From positions 72,146-136,145 of the forward strand of contig NZ_PRLK01000001.1 in the NCBI RefSeq assembly GCF_004151455.1: a stretch of 64,000 bases of DNA, given 5' to 3'. Of the stretch, positions 16,810 to 25,927 are shown one piece after another. Position 1 is the first letter of the stretch. Every line of letters starts with the position of its first letter. The notes below the pieces were generated by a model. It was given only the letters and a program-made list of their open reading frames with translations. It was not told where the DNA came from and searched no databases. Made by a program: the position numbers and the translations under genes. The stretch is from Candidatus Nanogingivalis gingivitcus. GTDB taxonomy: Bacteria > Patescibacteriota > Saccharimonadia > Saccharimonadales > Saccharimonadaceae.

Positions 16810-18565
16810 CTTCTATAGTTTTAATTTTTAATTCTTTTAGCTGGTCGTCCTCTACAAAGCTTGGGCTACTCATCATTACATCCACGCCAGAGCCATTTTT
16901 TGGAAATGCCACAACTTCTCGAATATTATCTTCATCCATTAAAATCATAAATATACGGTCTAGACCAAAAGCACAACCTGCATGTGGAGGTGCTCCGAAT
17001 TTAAATGCATTAAGCATTGCACCAAATTTATTTTCAACATATTCATTATCATACCCAAGAACATTAAATACCTCATACATAACTTCTGGGTTATGGTTTC
17101 TTACGGCACCAGAGCAAATCTCATATCCATTCATAACCATATCGTACTGGTCGGCCACTATCTCTAGTTTTTCGGCATCTGTTTTAGCATTTCTTAAGGC
17201 CTCAACTCCCCCTTTAGGCATAGAGAATGGGTTGTGACCAAAATCAACCTTTTTATTTTTTTCATCATATTCATAAAATGGAAAATCAATAATCCAAGCT
17301 AAAGCAACTTTATTATTATCTTTAAGCTGGAAGAAATCAGCAAATTCGTTTCTTAAACGTCCTAATACTTTATTTACTAACTGTTTATTATCTGCACCAA
17401 AGAAAATTGCATCCCCATTTTCAGCCTGCATTGTTTCTATCATTTCACTAATTTCTTTGTCGCTTAAAAACTTAGCAATAGGGCTTTTAGCCTCTCCATT
17501 TTCTATAAAAATATAAGCAAGCCCACCAGCGCCCTCATTCTTCGCAATGTCCGTAAACTTATCAATTTGTGATCTAGTTAAGCTTGTACCATTTTTAACA
17601 CGAATAGCCTTTACTGACTCCGCCTTCTTAAATACGGCAAAATCAGTATCTTTAAATACAGAAGTTAAATCTACTAACTCCATACCAAAACGTAGGTCAG
17701 GCTTGTCGCTACCATATTTATCCATAGCTACCTGATAAGGAATTCTTGGAATATTTTCATTTTGTAAAGTTTTGCCTGCAAAATCTTGAACCAGATTTTT
17801 TATTAGAACTTCCATTTCTTCACGAATCTCTTCACCGTTCTCTACAAAGGCTCTTTCTAAATCAAGCTGGTAAAAATCTCCATATAATCTATCAGCTCTA
17901 GGGTCTTCATCTCTAAAACATGTAGCTATTTGGTAATATTTATCAACACCACCAACCATTAATAGCTGCTTGAATTGTTGTGGAGCTTGAGGTAAAGCAT
18001 AAAATTTACCTTGATGAACTCTACTTGGGATTAAGAAGTCCCTTGCACCCTCAGGGCTAGAATTAGCTAGAATTGGAGTAGCCACCTCAACAAACTGCCT
18101 ATCTTCCATAAAAGCACGAATTTTACTATAAAATTCAGCTCTCTTCCTTAACATATTGTTCATTTTCGGGCGTCTTAAATCTAAAAAGCGATATTTTAAC
18201 CTAAGTTCTTCATTGGATTTTTGATTAGAATCGCCCACAGCAATAGGTAAAGGCTCACTACGGTTTAAAATTTCTAATTCCTCTACTGCTAACTCGATTA
18301 ATCCTGTTTCTATATTTTTATTTACTAAATTATTATCACGATTTTTAATTACTCCAGTTACAGATATAGCAAATTCATCTCTACACTGTTCTGCAAGCTT
18401 AAAACTTTGCGAATATTCTGGCGCAATAACTAATTGCAATAATCCTGTATAATCTCGTAAATCAATAAATATAAGTCCTCCATGGTCACGCCTAGAGTTC
18501 ACCCAGCCTTTAACTGTTATCTTATCACCAACTCTTGTTACTGTATCTTTAACTAAAATCCGCAT
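16799..18565 (-). CDS. aspS: Aspartyl-tRNA synthetase
   Basis: Class II synthetase charging tRNA-Asp, 588 residues, the bacterial type. An N-terminal OB-fold (VKGWVNSRRDHGGLIFIDLRD), motif 2 (CFRDEDPRADRLYGDFYQLD) and motif 3 (FGLDRIFMI near the end) are plain, with the GAD insert between. I prefer ATG at 18563-18565 over an in-frame TTG at 18583: an AGGAGAG ribosome site lies between the two. It heads an operon with two secreted/membrane proteins and trmB. Whether it also makes Asp-tRNA-Asn cannot be told here. Confidence 0.96.
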   Translation of the reverse strand: MRILVKDTVTRVGDKITVKGWVNSRRDHGGLIFIDLRDYTGLLQLVIAPEYSQSFKLAEQCRDEFAISVTGVIKNRDNNLVNKNIETGLIELAVEELEILNRSEPLPIAVGDSNQKSNEELRLKYRFLDLRRPKMNNMLRKRAEFYSKIRAFMEDRQFVEVATPILANSSPEGARDFLIPSRVHQGKFYALPQAPQQFKQLLMVGGVDKYYQIATCFRDEDPRADRLYGDFYQLDLERAFVENGEEIREEMEVLIKNLVQDFAGKTLQNENIPRIPYQVAMDKYGSDKPDLRFGMELVDLTSVFKDTDFAVFKKAESVKAIRVKNGTSLTRSQIDKFTDIAKNEGAGGLAYIFIENGEAKSPIAKFLSDKEISEMIETMQAENGDAIFFGADNKQLVNKVLGRLRNEFADFFQLKDNNKVALAWIIDFPFYEYDEKNKKVDFGHNPFSMPKGGVEALRNAKTDAEKLEIVADQYDMVMNGYEICSGAVRNHNPEVMYEVFNVLGYDNEYVENKFGAMLNAFKFGAPPHAGCAFGLDRIFMILMDEDNIREVVAFPKNGSGVDVMMSSPSFVEDDQLKELKIKTIEDEE

Positions 18566-18619
18566 ATCTCTCCTAATTGTCAATTTCTTAATTAATATTA
18601 TACTACAGTTAATACTACT

Positions 18620-19528
18620 TTAAATATTCTTTAAAAAATCATTAATATGTACAACCCCAGCTAAGTCACCATTTTTGCGTGTTATAACAGCAAAATTACT
18701 ATTTTTTGCTAACATTTTTTCTAGCACATCTAAACACTTCTTATCTGATTTTATTTCTAGAAAATTAGATCGCATAACTTCTTTAGCTTTTTTAGAATCT
18801 TCTCCAGTAATAGCAACAATATCTTCTATGGCAACAATTCCTCTAACTTCAACTTCCTGCTCATCCATAACTACAAAATATTGTTGTTTTGTTTTGAATA
18901 ATTCATCAATAACTAAAGGTGTTAAAATATCATTAGAATGAAGTATAGCAATTTTTTGGTCATCTAAAGCTATGTCCAAAATACTATCCTTTTGACTTAT
19001 TTTTAGAATTCTTTCTATCCATATTCTTTCACTGTCAGACAAAACTTGGTGGTGCTTTTCTAAAAAGAATAGTAGTTCTTCTTTAGAATAGAACGACCAA
19101 GGTTGTTTTTTGCGTCCAAAAAATCTAATAATACGCTTTTTATTTTTTTCAGTGCTAGCATCATACAGCCTATAAATAAAAGGTAATGTTTTCTTATTTA
19201 TATATATAGAAACAGAGTCTAATACTTTAGTTTTTAAGATCATTGCTATAACTATAAAAGTTACTACAGATATTAAAATAGCTTGATACAAAACAAATAA
19301 GCTTGAAACTATAGAAATAACAACTATAGCTAAAAACATAACAATAAAGTGCCTAATACGATTCATTATTGGTATCAGCTGTTTTTTAGTAAGCATCTTG
19401 CTCGCCCTATTATCACCACTGTCAATTCGCCTATTTAACTCAAATTCACTAAACTCTATTTCATTTTCTTTAGTACCAAGTATAACTATAATAAATAAGA
19501 CAAATATAATATAAGTAAATATTAGCAT
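18620..19528 (-). CDS. CBS-domain membrane protein (hemolysin/CNNM-like, reduced)
   Basis: A 302-residue protein with an N-terminal helix (1-20), two further hydrophobic helices (about 60-100) and a cytosolic C-terminal half with two CBS repeats (about 185-300; VVMDEQEVEVRGIVAIEDIVAI and the matching LAGVVHINDFLKNI). It resembles HlyC/CorC-type proteins. Their membrane part (DUF21) is normally larger, so this is a cut-down or separate family. CBS pairs usually bind adenosyl ligands. Role unknown; ion transport control is a guess. Confidence 0.75.
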   Translation of the reverse strand: MLIFTYIIFVLFIIVILGTKENEIEFSEFELNRRIDSGDNRASKMLTKKQLIPIMNRIRHFIVMFLAIVVISIVSSLFVLYQAILISVVTFIVIAMILKTKVLDSVSIYINKKTLPFIYRLYDASTEKNKKRIIRFFGRKKQPWSFYSKEELLFFLEKHHQVLSDSERIWIERILKISQKDSILDIALDDQKIAILHSNDILTPLVIDELFKTKQQYFVVMDEQEVEVRGIVAIEDIVAITGEDSKKAKEVMRSNFLEIKSDKKCLDVLEKMLAKNSNFAVITRKNGDLAGVVHINDFLKNI

Positions 19529-19534
19529 ATACTT

Positions 19535-19540
19535 ATTATA
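19535..19540 (-). promoter_or_regulatory. -10 box, leaderless type (CBS protein)
   Basis: TATAAT on the minus strand, 6 bases (AAGTAT) before the ATG. Confidence 0.6.
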
Positions 19541-19617
19541 TTACCATAAAACAGCAGTCCTTTCAAAAAGGTTATAGTTATGTTAAAATATTATAACTGT
19601 AATAGAAAGGAGTTTAT

Positions 19618-20286
19618 TTGGAAAAAATAAAATGGGCAGGGATAGCAATTCTAGTAGTTCTCTTTTTCGGAAGTGTTTTCTGGTTATCGGAATCTAAAAA
19701 AATAAATTTAGATGGAGTTGATATAAATAAAGAGATATCCTTAAAAGATAAGTCTGGTGGAATAGAAGAGCATGTTTACCATAATAACAACTCTAAAGTA
19801 ACACTAATTGAATATCGTGATTTTCAATGTCCTTCATGTGGAAGTAATGCGCCACGTATTGCTAAACTAGCAGAAGATTATAAAGATAAAGTCAAAGTAA
19901 TATTCCGTACAATACCACTAGATATACACCCTAATGCACTAAGTGCAGCTGCAGCTGCTGAAAGTGCCGGATTACAAGGCAAGTACCACGAAATGAGTGA
20001 TTTACTTTTTGAAAAACAAAATGAATGGGCTTATGCAGATGCTAACAAGCGTACTGATCTATATATTTCTTACGCTAAAGAATTAGGTTTAAACGAAGCT
20101 AAATTCAAAGAAGATATGGATAGTAGTAAAGTTAAAGAAAAAATTAACTTCGATAAAACTGTAGCTGCAAAAGCTGCCGTAAAAGGAACTCCATCATTCT
20201 ACTTAGATGGCAAAGAATTATCTAGCGAAGTATGGGGTGATGATGCAAAATTACGTGAAGCGTTAGATCAAAAACTAAAAAACTAG
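19618..20286 (+). CDS. Membrane-anchored DsbA-like thiol-disulfide oxidoreductase
   Basis: Extracytoplasmic thioredoxin-fold protein of 222 residues. An N-terminal helix (about 5-24) anchors it. The active site FQCPSCGS near residue 75 is a CxxC, and the cis-proline loop is KGTPSFYLDG near residue 195, with the DsbA helical insert between. It probably oxidises or isomerises disulfides in exported proteins such as the Cys-repeat surface protein at 50761-52329. The start is TTG at 19618, set by AAAGGAG 5 bases upstream. It is a single gene closed by a strong terminator. Confidence 0.93.
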   Translation: MEKIKWAGIAILVVLFFGSVFWLSESKKINLDGVDINKEISLKDKSGGIEEHVYHNNNSKVTLIEYRDFQCPSCGSNAPRIAKLAEDYKDKVKVIFRTIPLDIHPNALSAAAAAESAGLQGKYHEMSDLLFEKQNEWAYADANKRTDLYISYAKELGLNEAKFKEDMDSSKVKEKINFDKTVAAKAAVKGTPSFYLDGKELSSEVWGDDAKLREALDQKLKN

Positions 20287-20301
20287 CATCATTTCCAAAA
20301 T

Positions 20302-20332
20302 AAAAAAGGCTCTTATATAAGAGTCTTTTTTA
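20302..20332 (+). terminator. Intrinsic terminator of the DsbA-like gene
   Basis: Stem of about 13 pairs (AAAAAGGCTCTTA with TAAGAGTCTTTTT, one G-U), small loop, T tract. Confidence 0.85.
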
Positions 20333-20346
20333 TTTATTTTATTCTT

Positions 20347-20439
20347 TTAGTTTTCAATGTAGCGTTGCCATTCAGCAGGCACCACTGCCACCGTAATATT
20401 TTTCTTCCTAGAAGGAGGAAAATTAATTTTGATTGGCAT
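20347..20439 (-). CDS. Possible 30-aa small protein
   Basis: ATG at 20437-20439 opens 30 codons, beginning MPIKINFPPSRKKNITVAVV and ending in WQRYIEN before TAA. An AGGAG lies 13 bases upstream, which is a long spacing. It lies in the 363-base gap between the DsbA-like gene and the methyltransferase gene, behind a possible structured leader. I do not recognise it. The basic N-terminus and the ordinary codon use make translation plausible but unproven. Confidence 0.35.
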   Translation of the reverse strand: MPIKINFPPSRKKNITVAVVPAEWQRYIEN

Positions 20440-20468
20440 GTGTTTTCTATTACTCCTGTTTATTGCAA

Positions 20469-20518
20469 CTCACGCGTTTCGACCTTTATCCTTATAAGAT
20501 TTTTTGCTTTCACGCGAG
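20469..20518 (-). ncRNA. Possible structured leader upstream of the 30-aa ORF
   Basis: On the minus strand CTCGCGT pairs with ACGCG(T)GAG across about 34 AT-rich bases, with inner A/U pairing possible. The GC-rich arms stand out from their surroundings. No riboswitch family is recognised. Confidence 0.3.
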
Positions 20519-20649
20519 CCTAACAGATATAATATCAAAAAATAGAGAGAAAGTCAATAGAAGCCCATATTTAATATAGCTATTCTAAAAACCCAAAATG
20601 CTTATATTTTTATTATATATAAAAATAATCATTAGTGCAATACATAAAA

Positions 20650-21231
20650 TTACTTTTTACAAAAAATAGCTAAACTATCTTCTACTTTATATTTTAACCC
20701 TTTATTATTACACCACTGCCTAACAGCTTTTTCAGCTCCAGGTAAAGCCTGATTACCATAATCGTCTACAACAATAATTGCCCCGCTAGATAAATTATCC
20801 CATATAAGTTTTAATGGATCCAATATCGAATCATAATAATCCCCATCTAAAAAAGCAAAGCTAATTTTTTCTGGTATCTGTTCTTTAGTTAAATCACAAA
20901 ACCATCCTTTTGTAATTTTTGGCATAGTTTTTAAATTAGCTTTCTTAAGATTATTAATTAATTGCTTTTTGCTAGAATAGAGTTCACCTTTTTTAAAAAC
21001 TTCACCTAACGAATTCTCGTCCTGCTTACTTTTTTCAGGTAAGCCTTCAAAAGAATCATAAAGCCATAATGTTTTTTCTGTTTTTTCAATTTCTTTAGCT
21101 ATAAATACAGAAGTAGTTCCAACATAACAGCCAAATTCAACTACATCACCTAAAATTGCGTGAGCCTTATTTAGCTCACGCAAAATTATTTTTATTTCAT
21201 TCTCCGTAACCTGTTCACTAAGTAAATTCAT
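20650..21231 (-). CDS. TylF/macrocin O-methyltransferase-like SAM enzyme
   Basis: Class I SAM methyltransferase of 193 residues. Motif I is VVEFGCYVGTTSVFIAKE, followed by the TylF-family blocks LYDSFEGLPEKS and FAFLDGDYYDSILDPLKLIWD, and VVDDYGNQALPGAEKAV. Family members methylate sugar hydroxyls or act in glycan and natural product pathways; the substrate here is unknown. It follows the arcABD operon by 34 bases on the same strand but has its own AT-rich upstream region, so cotranscription is uncertain. Confidence 0.85.
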   Translation of the reverse strand: MNLLSEQVTENEIKIILRELNKAHAILGDVVEFGCYVGTTSVFIAKEIEKTEKTLWLYDSFEGLPEKSKQDENSLGEVFKKGELYSSKKQLINNLKKANLKTMPKITKGWFCDLTKEQIPEKISFAFLDGDYYDSILDPLKLIWDNLSSGAIIVVDDYGNQALPGAEKAVRQWCNNKGLKYKVEDSLAIFCKK

Positions 21232-21264
21232 ACTTTATATGTTACAGATTATTTAATAAATTGT

Positions 21265-22890
21265 CTAGTGAAAGAATACTCCCATAACTACAATAACTAC
21301 AAGGCTAATTACAGCAAATATAGCCATAATTGGAGCTGATCGCTTTATCCATTGTTTATAGGACACGCCAGATATAGCTAATCCTGCCAATAGAGAAGCA
21401 ATTGTAGGAGCTACCATATTCAATAAACCTGAAGCTGTTGCGAAAGCTACAACAACAATCTCTTTACTAGAACCAACTAGTTCAGCAACAGGTGCTAAAA
21501 TAGGCATAGTTGCAGTAGCTAGTCCAGATGATGATGGAATAATGAATGACATTGGAATATAGAATATGAATGCTAGTATTCCGAAAATACTCTTTGCCCA
21601 ATCGCTAGACAACATCTTTTCACCCCAGTGGACAATCGTATCTTGAATGCCACCGCTCTGCATAATAACACCTATAGCAGCAGCTACTGCAATAATAAGT
21701 GCAACGCTTAATAAGTCAGCAACTCCTGATAGGAATGTATTAGTTAAAGAAACATCTTCCTCATTAAACTTCTCTCGATAGATTAAGCCAATCATAGCAG
21801 TAGAAATTAAGAACAATGCTGATATTTCATTAAAGTACCATGAACCAAATGGCACACCATGTTCAAATCCAAAGATAGCGCCTACAACAGGAAGACTAGC
21901 TAACCATTGGTGAATATCTTCAAATACTTTTATACCAAAATCACCCCATGGAATTAGCGATATAACCATTATTAAGAATGTAGTAGCAAATACGCCAATA
22001 ATAAACTTACGCTCTAAAGTAAATTCAGGTACGTTTTTGATATCTAAAGTTTTTACTGCTGGTTTTCCGGTAGAGTCTTCTTTATAATGTCCAGCTTTAA
22101 CCTTAGCTGCATAACGCATAGTAAAGGTAATAGCAGCAGCTAAACATAATACCAGTATTAAACTCTGAATAGGTATAATTTTACCAAGCTCAACTCCTGC
22201 ATTTTCAGCAGCAATACCAGTAGAGAATGGATTAACTGTTGAGGCAAGCACACCTGTACCAGCACCAAGAACTATCACCATAACAGCTGTCATAGCATTG
22301 TAGCCAGCAGCTAACATAATAGGCACAACTAGGGCGTAAAATGCTACAGTTTCTTCTTGCATTCCGTAGGTAGTACCACCAATAGCAAAAAGTGTCATCA
22401 AAATAGGAATTAGCCACTTCTCACGACCTTTCATCTTAATAAGTAACCGACCTAGTGCAGAATCTAATGCTCCAGTCTTCATTACTACTCCTAAGAATCC
22501 TCCTAGAATTAGCACAAAGACAATAACATCTAGCTTATTACTCATACCTTTAATAGGTGATAAGAAAGCGTCCCAAAATCCCCTGCGTAACTCTATCTCA
22601 TCGCCGGGCTTAACATTATTATATCCATAGTCTTTAGCTCCATCCACCGTAACTTCTTTTGAACGGTCGATATCATCGCTAGATTCAACTACCTTTAATT
22701 TTTTACTGGATTCTTTGTAGGAATCTTTAACTATAGATGTGCTTCCGTCTTTAGTTTCTTTACTATAGCTACCGGACGGAATTAGCCAGGTTAAACCTGT
22801 CATTGTAAGAATAATTATAAACAATACACCAAAAGCACTAGGCGATTTGATTTTCCTGTGTTTTTTATCCTTTTTACTATTCTTTATCAT
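21265..22890 (-). CDS. arcD: YfcC-family transporter, probable arginine/ornithine antiporter (ArcD)
   Basis: Polytopic membrane carrier of 541 residues from the YfcC/DcuC superfamily, the type that serves as ArcD in streptococcal arginine deiminase operons. The cytosolic N-terminus is very basic, one helix (about 26-45) is followed by a charged outer loop, and ten or more helices come after. The family segments GGTTYGMQEETVAFY and STVNPFSTGIAAENAG, and the C-terminal FIIPSSSGLATATMPILAP, are clear. I take ATG at 22890 because AAGGAG precedes it by 7 bases; an in-frame TTG at 22908 lies above that site. Position after arcA and arcB supports arginine-ornithine exchange. Confidence 0.88.
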   Translation of the reverse strand: MIKNSKKDKKHRKIKSPSAFGVLFIIILTMTGLTWLIPSGSYSKETKDGSTSIVKDSYKESSKKLKVVESSDDIDRSKEVTVDGAKDYGYNNVKPGDEIELRRGFWDAFLSPIKGMSNKLDVIVFVLILGGFLGVVMKTGALDSALGRLLIKMKGREKWLIPILMTLFAIGGTTYGMQEETVAFYALVVPIMLAAGYNAMTAVMVIVLGAGTGVLASTVNPFSTGIAAENAGVELGKIIPIQSLILVLCLAAAITFTMRYAAKVKAGHYKEDSTGKPAVKTLDIKNVPEFTLERKFIIGVFATTFLIMVISLIPWGDFGIKVFEDIHQWLASLPVVGAIFGFEHGVPFGSWYFNEISALFLISTAMIGLIYREKFNEEDVSLTNTFLSGVADLLSVALIIAVAAAIGVIMQSGGIQDTIVHWGEKMLSSDWAKSIFGILAFIFYIPMSFIIPSSSGLATATMPILAPVAELVGSSKEIVVVAFATASGLLNMVAPTIASLLAGLAISGVSYKQWIKRSAPIMAIFAVISLVVIVVMGVFFH

Positions 22891-22915
22891 CTTTTTCTCC
22901 TTAGACAAATACTTC

Positions 22916-23905
22916 TTAAAGCGTTAATGCCATAACTGCCTTAATCGTATGAATACGATTTTCAGCCTCTTCAAATACTATTGAATTGTCAGAATTAAAC
23001 ACCTCGTCAGTAACCTCCATTTCTGTTAATCCAAATTTCTCATGAATATCTTTCATAACATAAGTATTTAAATCATGAAATGCTGGTAGACAGTGCATAA
23101 ATTTAACATTAGGGTTTCCAGTAGCATTCAATAAATCTCTATTTACTTGGAAACCTCTTAGTTGATGGATTCGCTCTTCAAATTTATCTTCCTCGCCCAT
23201 AGATACCCAAACATCAGTATAAATGAAATCAGCTTCTTGAACTGCACCATAAAGATTATCTGTTATAGTTATCTTTGCGCCTGTTTTTTTAGCTATCTTT
23301 TGGCAAGTTTTAACCAATTCGCCATCAGGATGAAGATTATTAGGTGCAGCAATACGGAAATCTAGCCCCATTTTAGCAGCTCCAACCATTAAACTGTTTG
23401 CCATATTATTACGGCCATCACCCACAAAAACTAATTTAACGTCCTTTAACTGTCCCATTTGCTCTTTAATGGTCATAAAATCAGCTAAAATTTGGGTTGG
23501 GTGGAACATATCAGTCAAACCATTCCATACTGGCACACCAGCATGTTTAGCTAATTCTTCAACAGTTTCATGTTTGAATCCTCTAAATTCAATTCCATCA
23601 AAAGCTCTACCTAATACTATAGCTGTATCTTTAATAGATTCTTTCTTTCCCATCTGGATGTCATCTTTGCCAAGATATTCAGCGCTTATACCTAGATCAT
23701 TAGCAGCAACTACGAAAGATGTTCTAGTTCTTGTAGATGGCTTTTCAAAAAGTAAAGCTATTTGTTTTCCCTCATGAATACGATGGGGGATTCCTAGCCT
23801 CTTTAGTTTTTTATATTCAATAGCTGTATCAATCATGAAATCAATTTCAGCTGGTGTAAAATCTAATAATTTTAGAAAATTACGATTTTTAATATTAAAA
23901 GCCAT
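22916..23905 (-). CDS. arcB: Ornithine carbamoyltransferase, catabolic (ArcB)
   Basis: Splits citrulline with phosphate into ornithine and carbamoyl phosphate in the arginine deiminase pathway. It has 329 residues. The carbamoyl-phosphate motif FEKPSTRTRTSFVVA, HPTQILADFMT and the ornithine-side FMHCLPAFHD are all present. Its ATG shares a base with the arcA stop (TAATG), with a GGAGAGGAG site inside arcA, so translation is coupled. An upstream GTG/TTG-type extension of 12 residues is less likely. Catabolic direction is inferred from the operon. Confidence 0.95.
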   Translation of the reverse strand: MAFNIKNRNFLKLLDFTPAEIDFMIDTAIEYKKLKRLGIPHRIHEGKQIALLFEKPSTRTRTSFVVAANDLGISAEYLGKDDIQMGKKESIKDTAIVLGRAFDGIEFRGFKHETVEELAKHAGVPVWNGLTDMFHPTQILADFMTIKEQMGQLKDVKLVFVGDGRNNMANSLMVGAAKMGLDFRIAAPNNLHPDGELVKTCQKIAKKTGAKITITDNLYGAVQEADFIYTDVWVSMGEEDKFEERIHQLRGFQVNRDLLNATGNPNVKFMHCLPAFHDLNTYVMKDIHEKFGLTEMEVTDEVFNSDNSIVFEEAENRIHTIKAVMALTL

Positions 23906-25155
23906 TAAATCTCCTCTCTCCAAATTGGCATAGACATACATCTAGGACCACCTCGTCCCCTACCTAATTCTGCACCTTCAATTTCAATAACTTCCACACC
24001 TGCTTTTCTTAAAGCTGCATTAGTTACATAGTTACGGTCATAAGTAACAACTACACCTGGCGCAATAGCTAAAGTATTAGAACCATCATTCCATTGTTCA
24101 CGAGCAGCTGCAATAGAGTCACCATCACCACATGGAATAAGTTTTATATCTTCACGTCCTAAAACTTCTTCTAGTGTAGCTTTTAAGTTAGTTTTATGAG
24201 TTATTTTTGGTTGTCCAGGAATACCAGAATCTTCTAATATATAAATGTTTAATTCACCATCTTTATCTAAAATTTCTGGGTGAACAGTAAATTTATCGTA
24301 GTCAATCATAGTAAATACGGTATCAAGGTGCATGAAAGCACGTGAAACTGGTATTTCTATAGCCAATATCTTATTAAATTCAGAAAATTCAAATAATTTA
24401 GAAGATAGTTTTTCAATGGCTTCTGGAGTAGTTCGTTGAGATACACCAACAGCTAATACATTCTTAGAAAGTACTAACTCATCTCCACCTTCCATATTAA
24501 ATTTATTATACCTATCAAACCATACTGGCACTTCTTCGCCGGTATTTTGAGAAGCAAATCGTGGATGGTATCGAATAATATACTCCATAAATAAGCTTTC
24601 CCTACGGCGTGCGGCAAATTTCATTTTATTTATAGTTAAACCATTGCCTATAGCCGCTGCTGGGTCTCTTGTAAAGTATAGGTTTGGCATTGGGTCTAGT
24701 AAGAAAGGATAATTATCTTTAAAATGATAATTTAAATGGTTAGATTCATCATCGTCAGTAGGCACTTCATCCTTCTTAATTCCTGCCATTAATTTAGGAA
24801 TTAATTCTTCTGGCTTAAATCCACCAAGGTATCGCATTAAAGCATGTGTTATGCTACGTTCACCCTGTTTAGATGCACGCACCATATCACTAATAAATCG
24901 CCATTTAATTTCATCATTATATAATGCTTCAGCAGCTAACTCGTCAAGGTATAAAACCTCAATTCCTCTATTTCTTAAAGCTTCCGCAAATTTATCATGC
25001 TCATCTTGAGCTTTCTGTAAATATGGAATATCGTCAAAAAGCAATCGCTCAAGGTAATCTGGAGTTAACCCTTCCAGTTCTTTACCAGGACGGTGCAAAA
25101 TAACGGTTTTTAGCTTACCAATTTCACTGTTTACTTGAATAGGTTTTTCACCCAT
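23905..25155 (-). CDS. arcA: Arginine deiminase (ArcA)
   Basis: Hydrolyses arginine to citrulline and ammonia in the cytosol; 416 residues, normal length. Substrate and catalytic motifs are [33 protein letters not shown] and the nucleophile Cys in [10 protein letters not shown] close to the C-terminus. A GGGAGGG site lies 4 bases before ATG. It is the first gene of arcA-arcB-arcD. In Saccharibacteria this pathway gives ATP or ammonia from host arginine, but carbamate kinase, needed for the ATP step, is not next to it. Confidence 0.97.
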   Translation of the reverse strand: MGEKPIQVNSEIGKLKTVILHRPGKELEGLTPDYLERLLFDDIPYLQKAQDEHDKFAEALRNRGIEVLYLDELAAEALYNDEIKWRFISDMVRASKQGERSITHALMRYLGGFKPEELIPKLMAGIKKDEVPTDDDESNHLNYHFKDNYPFLLDPMPNLYFTRDPAAAIGNGLTINKMKFAARRRESLFMEYIIRYHPRFASQNTGEEVPVWFDRYNKFNMEGGDELVLSKNVLAVGVSQRTTPEAIEKLSSKLFEFSEFNKILAIEIPVSRAFMHLDTVFTMIDYDKFTVHPEILDKDGELNIYILEDSGIPGQPKITHKTNLKATLEEVLGREDIKLIPCGDGDSIAAAREQWNDGSNTLAIAPGVVVTYDRNYVTNAALRKAGVEVIEIEGAELGRGRGGPRCMSMPIWREEI

Positions 25156-25182
25156 TTTCCCTCCCTTTATGATTATGCTTTA

Positions 25183-25191
25183 ATTTTATCA
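25183..25191 (-). promoter_or_regulatory. Probable arcA operon promoter
   Basis: TGATAAAAT extended -10 on the minus strand, about 27 bases before the arcA ATG, leaving a leader of about 20 bases with the GGGAGGG ribosome site. No ArgR-type palindrome was recognised. Confidence 0.45.
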
Positions 25192-25271
25192 TGAAAAAAA
25201 GCTTTTAGCAATTATAGAAATATGTAGCAAAATACCAATAATTATCTATAAAAATATACCTAATAATAAAA

Positions 25272-25293
25272 GAAGACCTCACTTGAGGTCTTT
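25272..25293 (-). terminator. Intrinsic terminator downstream of the 60-aa membrane protein
   Basis: Nine-bp stem AAGACCTCA/TGAGGTCTT with a 2-base loop; the minus strand continues with a T-rich run. It also shields the arcA promoter from upstream transcription. Confidence 0.8.
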
Positions 25294-25300
25294 TACTTAA

Positions 25301-25483
25301 TTATTTATTTTCTAGTTTCTCAATTCTTTGGTCGTGAACTAGATCTCTTTGGAGGCTTTCTACATCCTTAAACACTAAATCTATAGTTACCTGACGGAAA
25401 ATTACAAAACCTACAACAGTAATAGTTATTAATAAAATAAAATTTACTACTGTTAATATATCTAATATTTTTCGCTTATTCAT
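25301..25483 (-). CDS. Small single-pass membrane protein, 60 aa
   Basis: Unrecognised. A basic start (MNKRK) leads into one hydrophobic helix (about 9-31, ILTVVNFILLITITVVGFVI). A short polar tail with coiled-coil character follows (DVESLQRDLVHDQRIEKLE). TATAAT lies 8 bases before the ATG, and a terminator follows its stop, so it is a complete single-gene unit. The tail may pair with a partner; function unknown. Confidence 0.7.
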   Translation of the reverse strand: MNKRKILDILTVVNFILLITITVVGFVIFRQVTIDLVFKDVESLQRDLVHDQRIEKLENK

Positions 25484-25583
25484 ATTGTTTAATTATAACT
25501 CACATCTCAATTAAATATAACAACTTTAAGTTTTTTATGGTAGAATAAAAATATATTAGAACTTTTCGAAGGAAGGTGAAATT

Positions 25584-25874
25584 ATGGACAAACTTTATCA
25601 AGTTCATAATAAGGGTGATGGCAGATACTACATTAATGTTTGGCTTAATCCAGTAACATTAAACTCAGCTTATAAAGGCAACCAAATTGCTCAAAGAGAT
25701 ATTTGCCAAAAAATTAGAAAAGCCTACGGCTTAGAAAGACGTATTTATTGGAATGTAATTAAACATGGTATAAAAGAAAAGCCAACTGTAAAAAATACAC
25801 TATCTCATTGCAATAAAGAAAACTGCAGTTATTGTGAAAATGGATATTATGAAAAATGCCCAAACAATAAATAA
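25584..25874 (+). CDS. Small cysteine-containing hypothetical protein, 96 aa
   Basis: Unrecognised soluble protein. The N-terminal 70 residues are mixed alpha/beta without familiar motifs. The C-terminus holds four cysteines in a CxxxxCxxCx(8)C arrangement (SHCNKENCSYCENGYYEKC), suggesting a small zinc site. A TAGAAT promoter box lies upstream, an AAGGAAGG ribosome site 8 bases before ATG, and a 10-bp terminator follows. It is a free-standing gene between divergent or convergent neighbours. Confidence 0.75.
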   Translation: MDKLYQVHNKGDGRYYINVWLNPVTLNSAYKGNQIAQRDICQKIRKAYGLERRIYWNVIKHGIKEKPTVKNTLSHCNKENCSYCENGYYEKCPNNK

Positions 25875-25890
25875 TCGCCCTCCGTATATT

Positions 25891-25926
25891 CCTCAACCTT
25901 TTAATTTTAAGGTTGAGGTTTTTTAT
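25891..25926 (+). terminator. Intrinsic terminator of the 96-aa gene
   Basis: Ten-bp stem CCTCAACCTT/AAGGTTGAGG, 8-base loop, then TTTTTTA on the plus strand. Confidence 0.88.
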
Positions 25927-25927
25927 T

